Notes: generated by a model from the sequence alone, not told the origin. Counted from the first letter of the stretch, positions 7,343 through 16,897 are shown. The stretch: 47,734 nt of DNA from Bradyrhizobium sp. BR13661 (GCF_029892425.1 NZ_JARXWB010000048.1:1-47734), one strand, 5' to 3'. Numbers and translations are program-made.

Positions 7343-10300
7343 AGTCTTTCAATCTTTCCGACTGGGCGCTCGGGCACCGCTCGCTCGTCTGGTATTTCAT
7401 GATCGCCTTCATGGTGGCCGGCCTGTTTGCCTATCTTCAGCTCGGACGTCAGGAGGACCCGGACTTCACCATCAAGACCATGGTGATCCAGGCGCAGTGG
7501 CCAGGCGCCTCGCCCGAGGAGATGACGCGCCAGGTCACTGACCGGATCGAGAAGAAGCTCGAAGAACTGGAGTCGCTCGACTACACGAAGAGCGTCACCG
7601 TCGCGGGCCAGACCACCGTGTTCGTCTATCTGCGCGACTCCACCAAGGCGATCGACGTGAAGCCGACCTGGGTGCGGATCCGCAACATGATTGCCGACAT
7701 CAAGGGCGATTTCCCGCAAGGGGTGATCGGCCCAGGCTTCAACGATCGCTTCGGCGACGTGTTCGGGAACGTTTATGCCTTCACGAGCGATGGGCTGAGC
7801 CAGCGGCAGCTCCGCGATCAGGTCGAGGACATCCGCGCCAAGGTGCTGACCGTGCCCGCTGTCGGCAAGGTCGACATTCTCGGGGCGCAGGACGAGGTGA
7901 TCTATCTTGAGTTCTCGACACGCAAGATCGCCGCCCTCGGCCTCGACGTGCACGCGATCATGAATTCGCTCCAAGGCCAGAACGCAGTCGCCCCCTCAGG
8001 GTTGTTCCAGGAAGGGCCCGAGCGGATCAGCGTCCGCGTCAACGGCCAGTTCACCTCCGAGGCCAGCCTGAAGGCGGTCAATCTTCGCATCAATGACCGC
8101 TTCTTCCCGCTGACCGATGTCGCAACCATCACGCGGGGCTACCTCGATCCGGCCAGGACGTTGTTCAGGTACAACGGTCAGCCCGCGATCGCGCTCGCGA
8201 TCGGCATGAAGTCCGGCGCAAACCTGCTGCAGTTCGGCAAGGCGCTGAAAGAACAGGTGAACAAGGTCATCGCCGACCTGCCGATCGGCATCGGTGTACA
8301 TTTGGTTGCCGACCAGCCCGTTGTGGTCGAGCATGCCGTGTCGGGCTTCACGGAGGCGCTGTTCGAAGCCGTGATCATCGTGCTCGGCATCAGCTTTCTC
8401 AGCCTTGGCTTGCGCGCCGGGCTCGTGGTTGCCATCGCCATCCCCCTGGTGCTTGCGATCACGTTCGTGGTCATGGCCTATTCCGGCATCTCGTTGCAGC
8501 GCATTTCGCTCGGCGCCCTGATCATTGCGCTCGGCCTCCTGGTCGACGACGCGATGATTGCCGTTGAAATGATGGTGGCCCGGCTCGAGATCGGCGACCC
8601 CTTGGAAAAGGCGGCGACCCACGTCTATACGTCGACCGCGTTCCCGATGCTGACGGGCACCCTCGTCACCGTGGCCGGCTTCATTCCGATCGGCCTGAAC
8701 AGCAGCAACGCCGGCGAGTTCACCTTCACGCTCTTCGTGGTGATCGCGGTTTCGCTGATCGTGTCGTGGATCGTCGCTGTGCTGTTCACCCCGCTGCTCG
8801 GCGTCACTATCCTGCCATCTCAGATGAAGGGCCATCACGAGGACAAGGGACGCTTGGCGCGGATGTTCTCGCGCCTGCTGCTCTTCTGCATGCACCACCG
8901 CTGGAGCACGATCGGTGTAACGGTCGCCGCCTTCCTGCTTGCAGTCGTCGGTCTCCAATTCGTGCAGCAGCAGTTCTTCCCTTCATCGGATCGCGCTGAG
9001 CTCGTGATTGACTGGAACCTGCCGCAGAACGCCTCGATCACCGACACCAACGCGCAGATGGCGCGCTTCGAGCGCGAACAGCTGCAGGCCAACGACTCCG
9101 TCGATCACTGGTCGACCTATGTCGGCACCGGCGCGCCGCGGTTCGTGCTCTCGTTCGATCTGCAGACCACCAACACCTGGTTCGGTCAGCAGGTCATCGT
9201 GACCAAGGGCGGCATCGCGGCGCGCGATCGTCTCAAGTCTCAGTTCGAGAACTATTTGAGGACGACGTTCCCCGGCACCGACACCTACGTGAAGTTGCTT
9301 GAGGTTGGGCCGCCGGTGGGACGCCCCGTGCAATACCGTCTCAGCGGGCCGGATATCGCCAAGGTCCGGGATCTTTCGCAGAAGCTTGCCGGCATCGTTC
9401 GGAGCAGTCCCGATCTCGGCAATGTGGTGTTCGACTGGATGGAGCCTGCCCGCGTCGTCAAGGTCGATGTCCTGCAGGACAAGGCGCGCCAACTCGGCGT
9501 AACCTCCGAAGATATCGCAACCACGCTGAACTCGGTGTTCGAAGGCTCGCCGATCACCCAGGTGCGCGACAGCATCTATCTCGTCAATGTCATGGGACGC
9601 GCGACCGCGCCGGAGCGCGCCTCGATTGATACGCTGCGCGATCTGCAGCTGGTCGGGCTCGGCGGTCAATCGGTCCCGCTGGGGGCGATCGCCAATTTGC
9701 GCTATGAGCTCGAACAGCCGACGATCTGGCGGCGCGCGCGGATTCCGACGATCACTCTCAAGGCGGCCGTCGTCGGCAATGTTCAGCCGAAGACCGTCGT
9801 GGACCAGCTTGCGCCCAAAGTGGCCGAGTTCACCAAAGGGCTGCCGGCCGGGTATTCGGTGAGGATCGGCGGCTCCGTGGAGGAGAGCGCCAAAAGCCAG
9901 GCGCCGATCATCGCCGTCGTTCCGCTCATGCTGTTCGTCATGGCCACGGTGCTGATGGTACAGCTGCAGAGCTTCGCCCGCCTGTTCCTCGTGTTTGCGG
10001 TCGCGCCGCTCGCGGTCATCGGCGTGGTCATGGCCATGCTGCCGAGCGGGGCGCCGCTTGGCTTCGTTGCAATCCTCGGTGTGCTCGCTCTCATCGGCAT
10101 CCTGGTCCGCAACTCCGTGATCCTGATCGTGCAGATCGAGGATCTGAAGAAGGAGGGGCGGCCGGCCTGGGAGGCCGTGGTGGAAGCGACCGAGCACCGG
10201 ATGCGGCCGATTCTGCTGACCGCGGCCGCTGCGAGTCTCGCGCTCATTCCGATCGCGCGCGAGATCTTCTGGGGTCCCATGGCGTACGCCATGATGGGCG

Positions 10301-10497
10301 GCATCATCGTCGGAACGCTGCTGACGCTGCTGTTCCTGCCAGCGCTCTATGTGGCGTGGTTCAAAATTCACCCTGATCACGGCGATGATCACGTTCGGCC
10401 GGAGACGGGGACCAAGGCTGCCGCGCACGACCCGTCTGCAGCGCAATGCCTATCCACGCATGACCTGCCAGAGCCGGTCCTCGAGCCGCAGGCCTGA
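7339..10497 (+). CDS. RND-family efflux permease (AcrB/HAE1-like)
   Basis: 1052 residues from the ATG at 7339, which overlaps the adaptor stop. It has the usual RND duplication: TM1, a large periplasmic loop, TM2-6, then TM7, a second loop and TM8-12. The TM4 region GLLVDDAMIAVEM carries the paired Asp of the proton relay, so this is a drug/proton antiporter of the HAE1 type. An early RQEDPDF motif is typical of this clade. The substrate cannot be read from sequence. No outer-membrane TolC-type channel gene follows, so a channel encoded elsewhere is needed. Confidence 0.93.
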   Translation: MKSFNLSDWALGHRSLVWYFMIAFMVAGLFAYLQLGRQEDPDFTIKTMVIQAQWPGASPEEMTRQVTDRIEKKLEELESLDYTKSVTVAGQTTVFVYLRDSTKAIDVKPTWVRIRNMIADIKGDFPQGVIGPGFNDRFGDVFGNVYAFTSDGLSQRQLRDQVEDIRAKVLTVPAVGKVDILGAQDEVIYLEFSTRKIAALGLDVHAIMNSLQGQNAVAPSGLFQEGPERISVRVNGQFTSEASLKAVNLRINDRFFPLTDVATITRGYLDPARTLFRYNGQPAIALAIGMKSGANLLQFGKALKEQVNKVIADLPIGIGVHLVADQPVVVEHAVSGFTEALFEAVIIVLGISFLSLGLRAGLVVAIAIPLVLAITFVVMAYSGISLQRISLGALIIALGLLVDDAMIAVEMMVARLEIGDPLEKAATHVYTSTAFPMLTGTLVTVAGFIPIGLNSSNAGEFTFTLFVVIAVSLIVSWIVAVLFTPLLGVTILPSQMKGHHEDKGRLARMFSRLLLFCMHHRWSTIGVTVAAFLLAVVGLQFVQQQFFPSSDRAELVIDWNLPQNASITDTNAQMARFEREQLQANDSVDHWSTYVGTGAPRFVLSFDLQTTNTWFGQQVIVTKGGIAARDRLKSQFENYLRTTFPGTDTYVKLLEVGPPVGRPVQYRLSGPDIAKVRDLSQKLAGIVRSSPDLGNVVFDWMEPARVVKVDVLQDKARQLGVTSEDIATTLNSVFEGSPITQVRDSIYLVNVMGRATAPERASIDTLRDLQLVGLGGQSVPLGAIANLRYELEQPTIWRRARIPTITLKAAVVGNVQPKTVVDQLAPKVAEFTKGLPAGYSVRIGGSVEESAKSQAPIIAVVPLMLFVMATVLMVQLQSFARLFLVFAVAPLAVIGVVMAMLPSGAPLGFVAILGVLALIGILVRNSVILIVQIEDLKKEGRPAWEAVVEATEHRMRPILLTAAAASLALIPIAREIFWGPMAYAMMGGIIVGTLLTLLFLPALYVAWFKIHPDHGDDHVRPETGTKAAAHDPSAAQCLSTHDLPEPVLEPQA

Positions 10498-10526
10498 CAT
10501 GCCGACGCGGTCTTGAGGGCGCAACG

Positions 10527-11450
10527 ATGGATATCGTCAGTTCGCTTGCCGCCTTGGTGCGGGTTACCGAAACAGGTTCGTTCTCGGCCGTCGCGCGTGA
10601 GCGCGACGTCAGCAAGGCTGCCGTCACGCGCCAGATCGCGTTCCTTGAGGAGCATTTCGGCGTGCGTCTTCTGCATCGGACGACGCGCAAGCTCAGCCTC
10701 ACCGAGGACGGTCGGACGCTGCTCGATCTGGCAAGGCCGGTGCTCGAGGGTGTCGAGACGATGGAGGCCACGCTCGGACGGCAGAGCACCTCGCCTGTCG
10801 GTCTGGTGCGGGTCGGGATCATGGTCGCGGCGAGCCATTTTCTCGCGCCGCGTCTGCCGACGCTGCTCGCAAGCAATCCGGGGCTACAGGTCGAATTGAT
10901 CGTGAACGACCGCTTTGGCGACATGATCGAAGACCGACTCGATCTCGCGATGCGGGCAGGCGAAATCACCGACGTGTCGGTCGTTGCGCGGCGGATCGGG
11001 ATTGCAGCGCGCGTGGTCGTCGCAGCACCACGTTATATTGAAGCCCGCGGGCACCCCAGCACGCCCGTGGAGCTTGGACGCCACACTTGCATCGTTCACG
11101 ACGTCGGGCCGGATTCGGATATGTGGACTTTTGGCGGGTCGCACGGCGCCGAGGAGGTCCGGGTGTCCGGCAGTATTCGCGCCAATGATGGTGCCGTCGT
11201 TCATTTGGCGGCGCGTGCGGGCTACGGCATCGCGTTTCTACCGCTTGTGCAAGTGGTCGACGATCTCCGCAGCGGCGCCCTGGTTCGCGTGTTGGGCGAC
11301 CGTCCGTCGCCTGGGCTGCCGTTAAGCCTCACCTACTCATCACGGCGTCATTTGGCGCCTCGTACGCGAGTGGTAATGGAATTCATCATCGAGCAGGTCC
11401 GTCAAATGCGTGGCGCGCTCGCGGCCACCTCCGATGAGAGCATCCTCTGA
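10527..11450 (+). CDS. LysR-family transcriptional regulator
   Basis: 307 residues. The N-terminal winged helix (TGSFSAVARERDVSKAAVTRQ) is followed by a linker helix and the periplasmic-binding-like effector domain starting near residue 90 (LVRVGIMVAASHF). The length is normal for the family and for the CrgA-like branch. It lies 29 bp after the RND permease on the same strand and could be co-transcribed. Whether it regulates the pump or a distant target cannot be told. Confidence 0.88.
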   Translation: MDIVSSLAALVRVTETGSFSAVARERDVSKAAVTRQIAFLEEHFGVRLLHRTTRKLSLTEDGRTLLDLARPVLEGVETMEATLGRQSTSPVGLVRVGIMVAASHFLAPRLPTLLASNPGLQVELIVNDRFGDMIEDRLDLAMRAGEITDVSVVARRIGIAARVVVAAPRYIEARGHPSTPVELGRHTCIVHDVGPDSDMWTFGGSHGAEEVRVSGSIRANDGAVVHLAARAGYGIAFLPLVQVVDDLRSGALVRVLGDRPSPGLPLSLTYSSRRHLAPRTRVVMEFIIEQVRQMRGALAATSDESIL

Positions 11451-11618
11451 TCTTCCTTTATCTGCCTCGCGTGTCCGCGACTCGGAGCACGCGGAGCGTC
11501 TGATCCGATTGGCACGAATTGCGCGACGGTGTTTTGCATCCCGTCTGCTTTTTCCGAAACGGGCGTTGCGTTAGCTCTCCCTTGGTTTCAGCACCGAAAC
11601 CGGACCACGGAGAGAAGT

Positions 11619-11891
11619 ATGAACAAGGTCTTCGCCAGCGGCATGATCGTCGCCGCTGCATTGGCAGCCGCAGCGCTTGTGATGCCGACCCAGCCGGCCG
11701 CAGCAAAGGAATACGAATTTTGCCGACAGGACTGGGGATCGGGCATGCGGAACTGCGCCTTCGATACGATGGAGCAGTGCGTCGCCATGATCTCGGGTCG
11801 TGGCGGAACCTGTGTCCGCAACCCCGTCGGCAACGAGCCGACCGCATCCTATGCCTACGCCTCGAAGGCGCATATGCGCTCTCACCACTGA
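11619..11891 (+). CDS. DUF3551-type small secreted protein
   Basis: 90 residues from the ATG at 11619, with GGAGAGAAG upstream. A signal peptide ends near QPAAA. The mature part has the DUF3551 pattern: YEFCRQDWGSGMRNCAF, then TMEQCVAMISGRGGTC, with four cysteines likely in two disulfides. These proteins are abundant in Bradyrhizobium and have no known function. A strong 14-bp hairpin follows the stop. Confidence 0.8.
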   Translation: MNKVFASGMIVAAALAAAALVMPTQPAAAKEYEFCRQDWGSGMRNCAFDTMEQCVAMISGRGGTCVRNPVGNEPTASYAYASKAHMRSHH

Positions 11892-11904
11892 GAGCATCGA
11901 GGGC

Positions 11905-11936
11905 TTCTGGTTCTGGCGCGCCCGCCAGAACCAGAG
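11905..11936 (+). terminator. strong hairpin after DUF3551 gene
   Basis: A 14-bp stem (one G-T closing pair) with a 4-base loop, arms around CTGGTTCTGGCG/CGCCAGAACCAG, 13 bp after the stop codon. There is no T-tract, so it is either an intrinsic-like terminator of a GC-rich genome or a 3'-end stabiliser. Confidence 0.55.
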
Positions 11937-12185
11937 GCGTCTGCGTCATGGGCGATCCCGTGGCTTCTGCGACCTGGTAGAAGCGAGCCGCGACGCCTCC
12001 CACGGCCGCCGAGTGTGACGCCCTTTTTGTCAGAACTTGCTCGATGCAGGGGCATGTCGAGCGTGTAGGTCTGATCGCGAGCTTCAGGCGCCGCGTCGGT
12101 CCGAGATGACGTCAAGGGAGCGATTGCGAAACGGCGGCCGAGGCAGCTTCCTGCTTAGTCCTGCTTGGGATCTACAGCCGCTGAC

Positions 12186-12210
12186 TGGCGGGCTCGGCAG
12201 GACTCGAACC
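12186..12210 (-). pseudogene. tRNA 3'-end remnant
   Basis: On the minus strand this reads TTCGAGT (T-loop), CCTGC, CGAGCCC, G, CCA: a T-loop, T-stem 3' arm, acceptor 3' arm, discriminator and encoded CCA. The T-stem 5' arm (GACGG) no longer pairs fully and no 5' half is visible upstream. It looks like the stub of a tRNA left by an integration or deletion. The amino-acid identity cannot be assigned. Confidence 0.5.
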
Positions 12211-12455
12211 GTCAACCAAACGGATGAAGCAACGTTTCGGTCGTTTTTGCCCGAAGGGGCTCAGCGCCGCGTCGGATCGGTGAATTTTGTCATCCAAGCA
12301 TCCTTGGGCTTCCAATGGAGCGTCTGCTCAGACCAGTAGACACGGCTGTAAAAGGGCAACGGGTCAAGATATCTGGCATTGGAAACTCTTTCGTGGCGCT
12401 GCAACTAAACCCCATGCTAAAGAATTGCGACAGCTCACAGCGAGAGGTCGCAGGT

Positions 12456-12647
12456 ATGAAAAAGAGCGATGTGATCTGTTCCGAGTGCGGTGCTGGATTT
12501 CGTCGTATCGAATTATGCTCCCAGACTGGGGAAAGAGGCGAGTATCGCTGTCCGGTCTGCAACAGCTCGTTGGAGGTCTTCGACGGTAGCAAGCTGATCG
12601 TCTACCGTCTTACCATCCAACCCTGTACGAGGGCCACGCGCGATTGA
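12456..12647 (+). CDS. small zinc-ribbon protein
   Basis: 63 residues from an ATG at 12456 (MKKSDVICSECGAGF). Two CxxC pairs (CSEC and CPVC, about 23 residues apart) form a zinc ribbon, and a short beta-rich tail (LEVFDGSKLIVYRLT) follows. Similar short zinc-ribbon proteins are common in Bradyrhizobium. The DNA- or RNA-related role is inferred from the fold only. It lies alone between two tRNA remnants. Confidence 0.6.
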   Translation: MKKSDVICSECGAGFRRIELCSQTGERGEYRCPVCNSSLEVFDGSKLIVYRLTIQPCTRATRD

Positions 12648-12825
12648 AGCCCTTCAGCGTAGCTCTCTTTCCGTGGGGCCTGCCAACCAGCGACTCGACC
12701 CCGACATTCTGGCGGTTCGTTCGAGAGGGCTGCCAGCGGTCCATTCCGACAAGGGGAAAATCCGTTGCAGGTTCAATGCATGTTTGAAGAGGCGTCTGTC
12801 GGAGGGGCCCTCGATTTATCGAGGA

Positions 12826-12880
12826 GATCATCTGCCTCTTAATCAGCGGGTCGCAGGTTCGAGCGCTGGTGCGCCCACCA
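12826..12880 (+). pseudogene. degenerate tRNA-Lys(CTT) 3' half
   Basis: The anticodon loop CTCTTAA and 3' stem TCAGC, a variable GGGTC, the T-arm GCAGG-TTCGAGC-GCTGG and the end TGCGCCC-A-CCA follow each other with tRNA spacing and match the 3' half of bacterial tRNA-Lys(CTT). The anticodon 5' stem (TCTGC) and the T-stem contain mismatches, and the D-arm half is missing, replaced by unrelated sequence. It is a decayed fragment, not a functional tRNA. Confidence 0.6.
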
Positions 12881-13492
12881 CCTTTAAGAGATTGGCCCAC
12901 AAGGGCTTTTTTAAATTCATCGGCAGAACAAACCAGGTCTCGTGCGACGCTTTTAGTGGTCGTACGTCGTACGCGGTGCGACGAGTCGGATAATTCGACA
13001 GCCTTGTTCACCGGGCGCGGGCGATTGTCGATGGCTACGCCCTCGTGTTCACGGATGCCGGAGCGCTCGGCTCGTTCTAAGAATGAATCGAAAGACAGAG
13101 CGCTCCGCGGGCGCGCTGCGCGACCTTGGCTTCACGGGCCTAGCTAGGGCTGAAGTCCAACCATCGCTGAAACAGGCCAGCCAAATGTGTCGCGGCTCCG
13201 ATGTTGGGCGCCGGTTGGGGGGCAAAAGCCGCGCCGATTCACAAGCCACGCAGGGCGGATCGTGGCGGACCGCATACAGACATTCATCGAGGCTCGAGCC
13301 TGAGCCGCAAGGCCGTAGCCGATGGTGGACTTTGTCATCCAGTCGAGCTTTACCATCGAGGCTGACGGTCTTTTTTGATAATAGTGGGTTTAGCGATGTA
13401 GCGGACCCCCGCGCTGCGTTTCCAACGGCAACCTACGACTTCCTGCTAAGTCGCGCGGTTCTGCAGGGGTGCTCCATATAGCGGGCCAATCG
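12881..13492. other. non-coding stretch without a convincing gene
   Basis: Only low-quality open frames occur here, rich in Arg, Ser and Pro and without ribosome-binding sites or recognisable domains. Together with the tRNA stubs to its left, it looks like decayed integration-site DNA downstream of the N-ATPase operon. I see no terminator with a T-tract after atpG. Confidence 0.5.
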
Positions 13493-14374
13493 TTAGGGCG
13501 CTTTCGACGAGCGAATGACGCGTCTCGAGTCAACGTGCATAGCTTCTGCGCCGGTAATCAAATCGAGCAGCTCCGAGGTGATCTCGGTCTGACGCGCCTG
13601 ACGCGCGTTTTCTTGCAATCCCGCGAGCTTCTTGCTGACATTGTCGTGTGCCGACTCCATGGCAGCGAAGCGCGCGGCGTTCTCGCTCGCGATGGACTCG
13701 ACCGCAGCCTCGGTCAGCAGCGCAAAGACGTATTCGGCCATCAGCTTCTCGAGCAGGGGACGCGGCGGCAGATTGTGGAGGGGGACCTGACGTGCTGGCT
13801 TTGCAACCAGCGTCGCCGTGTCAAGTGGAAGTAGCAGACGACGCTCGATCGTCGATGCGGCGCCCTGACGGTAACGGCCGAACATGACGTCCACTCGTAC
13901 TATCTCACCGCGCGCGATGCGCCCGTAAATCTCGCTCGTTAGATGATTGACCGCATCGGGCGCTCCCGACGGACGAGTCGCCATGGGCCTTGTCCAGGCC
14001 ACCTTGCGGCCACGCTCGAAAGCGAGCGCCGCCCCGCGGCTCCCCAGCACAAAGAGCAGATCAGCGGGTTCGAGAATCGCCTCGGCCGTCTCAAGCATCC
14101 TCTCATTGAAGCCGCCAACGAAGCCATGCTCGGCAGCGCACAAAATGAGGGCGCGGCGACTCAGCTCCTGATGCGTCTCTGGGACGGGCTGCGGCATGAG
14201 CAGAAGCGCGCTACCAATCCCGGCGGCCATCGAGTCGGCGTAGCTACGAATACCGGGCAGTGCATGCTGCGCTTCCTGCACTCGTATCCCGGCGAGCGAA
14301 CGCATTGCGCCCACGATCTCGAGCAATTCGTCCATGCTCGCGATATGGTTTTGGATTTCCGAGAGACGCGTCAT
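13493..14374 (-). CDS. atpG: N-ATPase gamma subunit
   Basis: 293 residues from the ATG at 14374, with GGAGGG upstream. The N-terminal helix (MTRLSEIQNHIASMDELLEIVGAMRSLA) and the C-terminal helix (NVSKKLAGLQENARQARQTEITSELLDLI) form the rotor coiled coil of the F1 central stalk. The C-terminal QTEITSELLDLI is the characteristic gamma end. It is the last gene of the N-ATPase operon, 20 bp after atpA. It is shorter and more divergent than housekeeping gamma, as is usual for N-ATPases. Confidence 0.9.
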   Translation of the reverse strand: MTRLSEIQNHIASMDELLEIVGAMRSLAGIRVQEAQHALPGIRSYADSMAAGIGSALLLMPQPVPETHQELSRRALILCAAEHGFVGGFNERMLETAEAILEPADLLFVLGSRGAALAFERGRKVAWTRPMATRPSGAPDAVNHLTSEIYGRIARGEIVRVDVMFGRYRQGAASTIERRLLLPLDTATLVAKPARQVPLHNLPPRPLLEKLMAEYVFALLTEAAVESIASENAARFAAMESAHDNVSKKLAGLQENARQARQTEITSELLDLITGAEAMHVDSRRVIRSSKAP

Positions 14375-14394
14375 TGGGCTCCCTCCTGCGAAAT

Positions 14395-15912
14395 CTATTC
14401 GCCGACCGATTGGGCCAGGGCGATCAAGCTCTCCTTGAGCCGTGCGCGAACGGCATCGGGAAGCGGCTCGGCTTCGTCGTCGAGCGCCCGAATCTCGGGG
14501 CAGTGTTCCGCGAGCCAGGGGGCCAGGCCGGCACGAAGCGCGTCGATGCGATCCAGTGGCAGGATATCCAGCGCGCCGTCGGCAACGGCGCACAGCAGCG
14601 CCACCTGTTCGCCCAGCGACTGCGGCGCGAACTGCCGCTGGCCGAGAACGGCGCGAATGCGCCGTCCGTGCTCGATGACCTTGCGGGTGCGCTCGTCCAC
14701 CATGGTGCCGAAGCGGGTGAACACTTCGAGCTCCAGAAACTGCGCATACTTGAGGCGCAGACTCTCGGAGAGGGCTTTCAAGACGGGCGCCTGCGTCTTG
14801 CCGCCGACACGGGAGACGCTCTTGGCGATATCGACCGCCGGCTTTTGATCTTCGTAAAACAGGCGCGGATCGAGATAGATCTGCCCGTCGGTGATCGAGA
14901 TCAGGTTGGTGGGGATGTATGCGCTGATATTGCCGGCTTGCGTCTCGGCGATAGGCAGCGCAGTCAGCGAACCGCCGCCGAGCTCCGGCCCCAGCTTCGC
15001 CGCCCGCTCCAATAGCCGCGAATGGATGTAGAAAATATCACCCGGATAGGCTTCGCGGCCCGGTGGTCGGCGCAAGAGCAGCGAGACCTGTCGGTAACAG
15101 GCGGCGTGTTTGGTCAGATCGTCGAGAATGACCAGCACGTCGCGCCTCCGCATCATGAAATATTCCGCCATGGAAAAGGCCGAATAGGGCGTGAGCCATT
15201 GCAGTCCGGGCGGGGCATCGGCTTCGCCGATGACGAAGATGCATCGCTCCGGCGCCCCATACTGGCGCACGGCGTTGATAACGCGGGCGACAGACGATGC
15301 CTTCTGTCCAATGGCCGCATAGACGCAGATCACATCGCTGGATTTCTGGTTGATGATCGTATCGACCGCGATAGCGGTCTTGCCCGTCTCGCGGTCGCCG
15401 ATAATGAGCTCGCGCTGTCCACGGCCAAGCGGAATCATCGCATCCACGACGAGCAGCCCGGTCGCAAGAGGCTTAGTTACCAGCGCGCGATCAACGATGA
15501 CGGGCGCCGCCTGTTCCACGGGCGCGAGTTGCGCGCCTTCAATCGTACCCTTTCCGTCAAGTGGTGTCCCAAGCGCATCAACGATGCGACCGAGCAGCAT
15601 TTGGCCCACCTGAACGCGGGCCACCTCTCCAGTGCCACGGACAACACTGCCGGCCGCAATGCCGGCGGTGTCTCCAAGGAGGATGCAGCCGATGGCATCA
15701 TCCCCAAGATCGACGGCAAGGCCGCGTACGCCGCCTTCGAAGATGAGCAATTCGTCCAGTCGCGCTTGCGGGAGCCCTCCGACCATCGCGACGCCGTCGC
15801 CGATCTGAAGAACACGCCCGATATGTTCGAGATGCGGGACCAAAGGCAATGCTGCGAGCCTTTGCCTGCTCTCCTGTGCCCAGCTTTTCAACTCCTCAAC
15901 GAGGGCCGCCAT
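14395..15912 (-). CDS. atpA: N-ATPase alpha subunit
   Basis: 505 residues. The non-catalytic F1 nucleotide-binding subunit has a Walker A GDRETGKT at about residue 172, the alpha-type Gln that follows (NQKSSDVICVYAAIGQK), and the VLVILDDLTKHA Walker B region. The beta-barrel N-domain is followed by the C-terminal helical domain. The start overlaps the end of atpF by 17 bp. Its position before atpG fits the N-ATPase order. Confidence 0.95.
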   Translation of the reverse strand: MAALVEELKSWAQESRQRLAALPLVPHLEHIGRVLQIGDGVAMVGGLPQARLDELLIFEGGVRGLAVDLGDDAIGCILLGDTAGIAAGSVVRGTGEVARVQVGQMLLGRIVDALGTPLDGKGTIEGAQLAPVEQAAPVIVDRALVTKPLATGLLVVDAMIPLGRGQRELIIGDRETGKTAIAVDTIINQKSSDVICVYAAIGQKASSVARVINAVRQYGAPERCIFVIGEADAPPGLQWLTPYSAFSMAEYFMMRRRDVLVILDDLTKHAACYRQVSLLLRRPPGREAYPGDIFYIHSRLLERAAKLGPELGGGSLTALPIAETQAGNISAYIPTNLISITDGQIYLDPRLFYEDQKPAVDIAKSVSRVGGKTQAPVLKALSESLRLKYAQFLELEVFTRFGTMVDERTRKVIEHGRRIRAVLGQRQFAPQSLGEQVALLCAVADGALDILPLDRIDALRAGLAPWLAEHCPEIRALDDEAEPLPDAVRARLKESLIALAQSVGE

Positions 15913-16651
15913 GGGAGCCTACCTCGGTCCGCGTCGCCGCAAGCGCGCTCTGCCAGGAGAAGCGCAAAATCGCGGTCGGAAAATGCAGTTCTGCGCCCGC
16001 GATCAGGGCGGGATCGACCGCGAACGTCATGGCGCCCGCGACGCCAAGGGACTGGCGCAACCGCGCGTTCCACTGATCGGCCGTCGCTGGGGGCAGGGCG
16101 CAGGCGGTGACGATCGTCAGCGGTTTGCCGTCGGCGAGCTGACGCACCAAAGCATCGCGTTCGGCTTGCGGCATTGCCTTCAGATGCTGCTCGATCCGCT
16201 CGATCCAGGCTTCCGCGCGATATTGCATGGGTACCTCCGCGAGCAGCCTCTGGGCGAGGTCGGCGCCGAGATCGAGGGCCAGCCGGCGCGCCTCATCGAG
16301 CGCGCTTTCGCGCTCGGAGGCGAGCGTCTTGCGCGTTGAATCCATCAGGGCCTGTGCGTCGCGTTCTGCCTGTGCGCGCCGCGCTTCGGCCATCTCCTGC
16401 GCTTGGGCCGCTGCCGCCTTAAGAGCTGCCTCTCGTTCGGCCGCGATGCCAGCGCGCTCGGCTTCGACCGCCGCCAGCTCCGCGTTCGCTTTCGCTTCGA
16501 AATCCCTGACGGTGTCGAACTGGCGGCGGACCTCCGCTTTCCGCGCATCGATCATGGTCAGCACCGGCTTGTACAGAAACCGGTACAGCAGCCAGACCAG
16601 GATGCCGAAGTTGATGGTCTGGAGACCTATGGTCCACCAGTCGAGGTGCAT
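15896..16651 (-). CDS. atpF: N-ATPase b subunit with extended C-terminus
   Basis: 251 residues from the ATG at 16651; a GTG at 16654 directly after the atpE stop is an alternative. An N-terminal membrane helix (TINFGILVWLLYRFLYKP) is followed by a long Ala/Glu/Arg-rich coiled coil (~35-140). A globular C-terminal part ending in LRFSWQSALAATRTEV resembles the delta function. N-ATPase operons lack a separate atpH, and this extension is thought to replace delta in the peripheral stalk. It is longer than a normal b subunit (~160). Confidence 0.9.
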   Translation of the reverse strand: MHLDWWTIGLQTINFGILVWLLYRFLYKPVLTMIDARKAEVRRQFDTVRDFEAKANAELAAVEAERAGIAAEREAALKAAAAQAQEMAEARRAQAERDAQALMDSTRKTLASERESALDEARRLALDLGADLAQRLLAEVPMQYRAEAWIERIEQHLKAMPQAERDALVRQLADGKPLTIVTACALPPATADQWNARLRQSLGVAGAMTFAVDPALIAGAELHFPTAILRFSWQSALAATRTEVGSHGGPR

Positions 16652-16654
16652 CAC

Positions 16655-16897
16655 TCACCAGGCGTATGGATTGGCGAACAGCAGCAGCAGCGCGACGACA
16701 AGGCAGTAAATCGCCATGGTCTCGATCATCGCGAGGCCGACAAAGAGCGTGCGCGATATCGTTCCGGCCGCTTCCGGCTGGCGCGCGATGGCGTCCATGG
16801 CTGCAGCAACAGAGCGGCCTTCCGCCAGCGCCGGGCCGATTGATCCGATCGAGACCGCAATGACAGCGCCGATGATCGAAATGAGCTTGGGATCCAT
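16655..16897 (-). CDS. atpE: N-ATPase c subunit with Na+-type ligand residues
   Basis: 80 residues in two membrane helices joined by the RQPEA loop. Aligned to the Ilyobacter c subunit with an offset of 6, E26 falls at Gln32, E59 at Glu65, T60 at Ser66 and Y64 at Tyr70. Those are the positions that coordinate Na+. An acidic residue in both helices (E26 and E59) is the hallmark described for N-ATPase c rings. It is therefore predicted to move Na+, not H+. It sits 9 bp after atpB and abuts atpF. Confidence 0.93.
   Translation of the reverse strand: MDPKLISIIGAVIAVSIGSIGPALAEGRSVAAAMDAIARQPEAAGTISRTLFVGLAMIETMAIYCLVVALLLLFANPYAW

Noticed and set aside
7996..10446. Long minus-strand open frames opposite the RND gene (320 and 487 residues)
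   Set aside because: They are antisense shadows caused by GC-rich codon bias: repetitive His/Arg/Asp composition, no domains, and a clear RND permease on the other strand.
15022..16110. 362-residue plus frame opposite atpA/atpF
   Set aside because: Shadow of the N-ATPase genes, without domain or ribosome-binding site.
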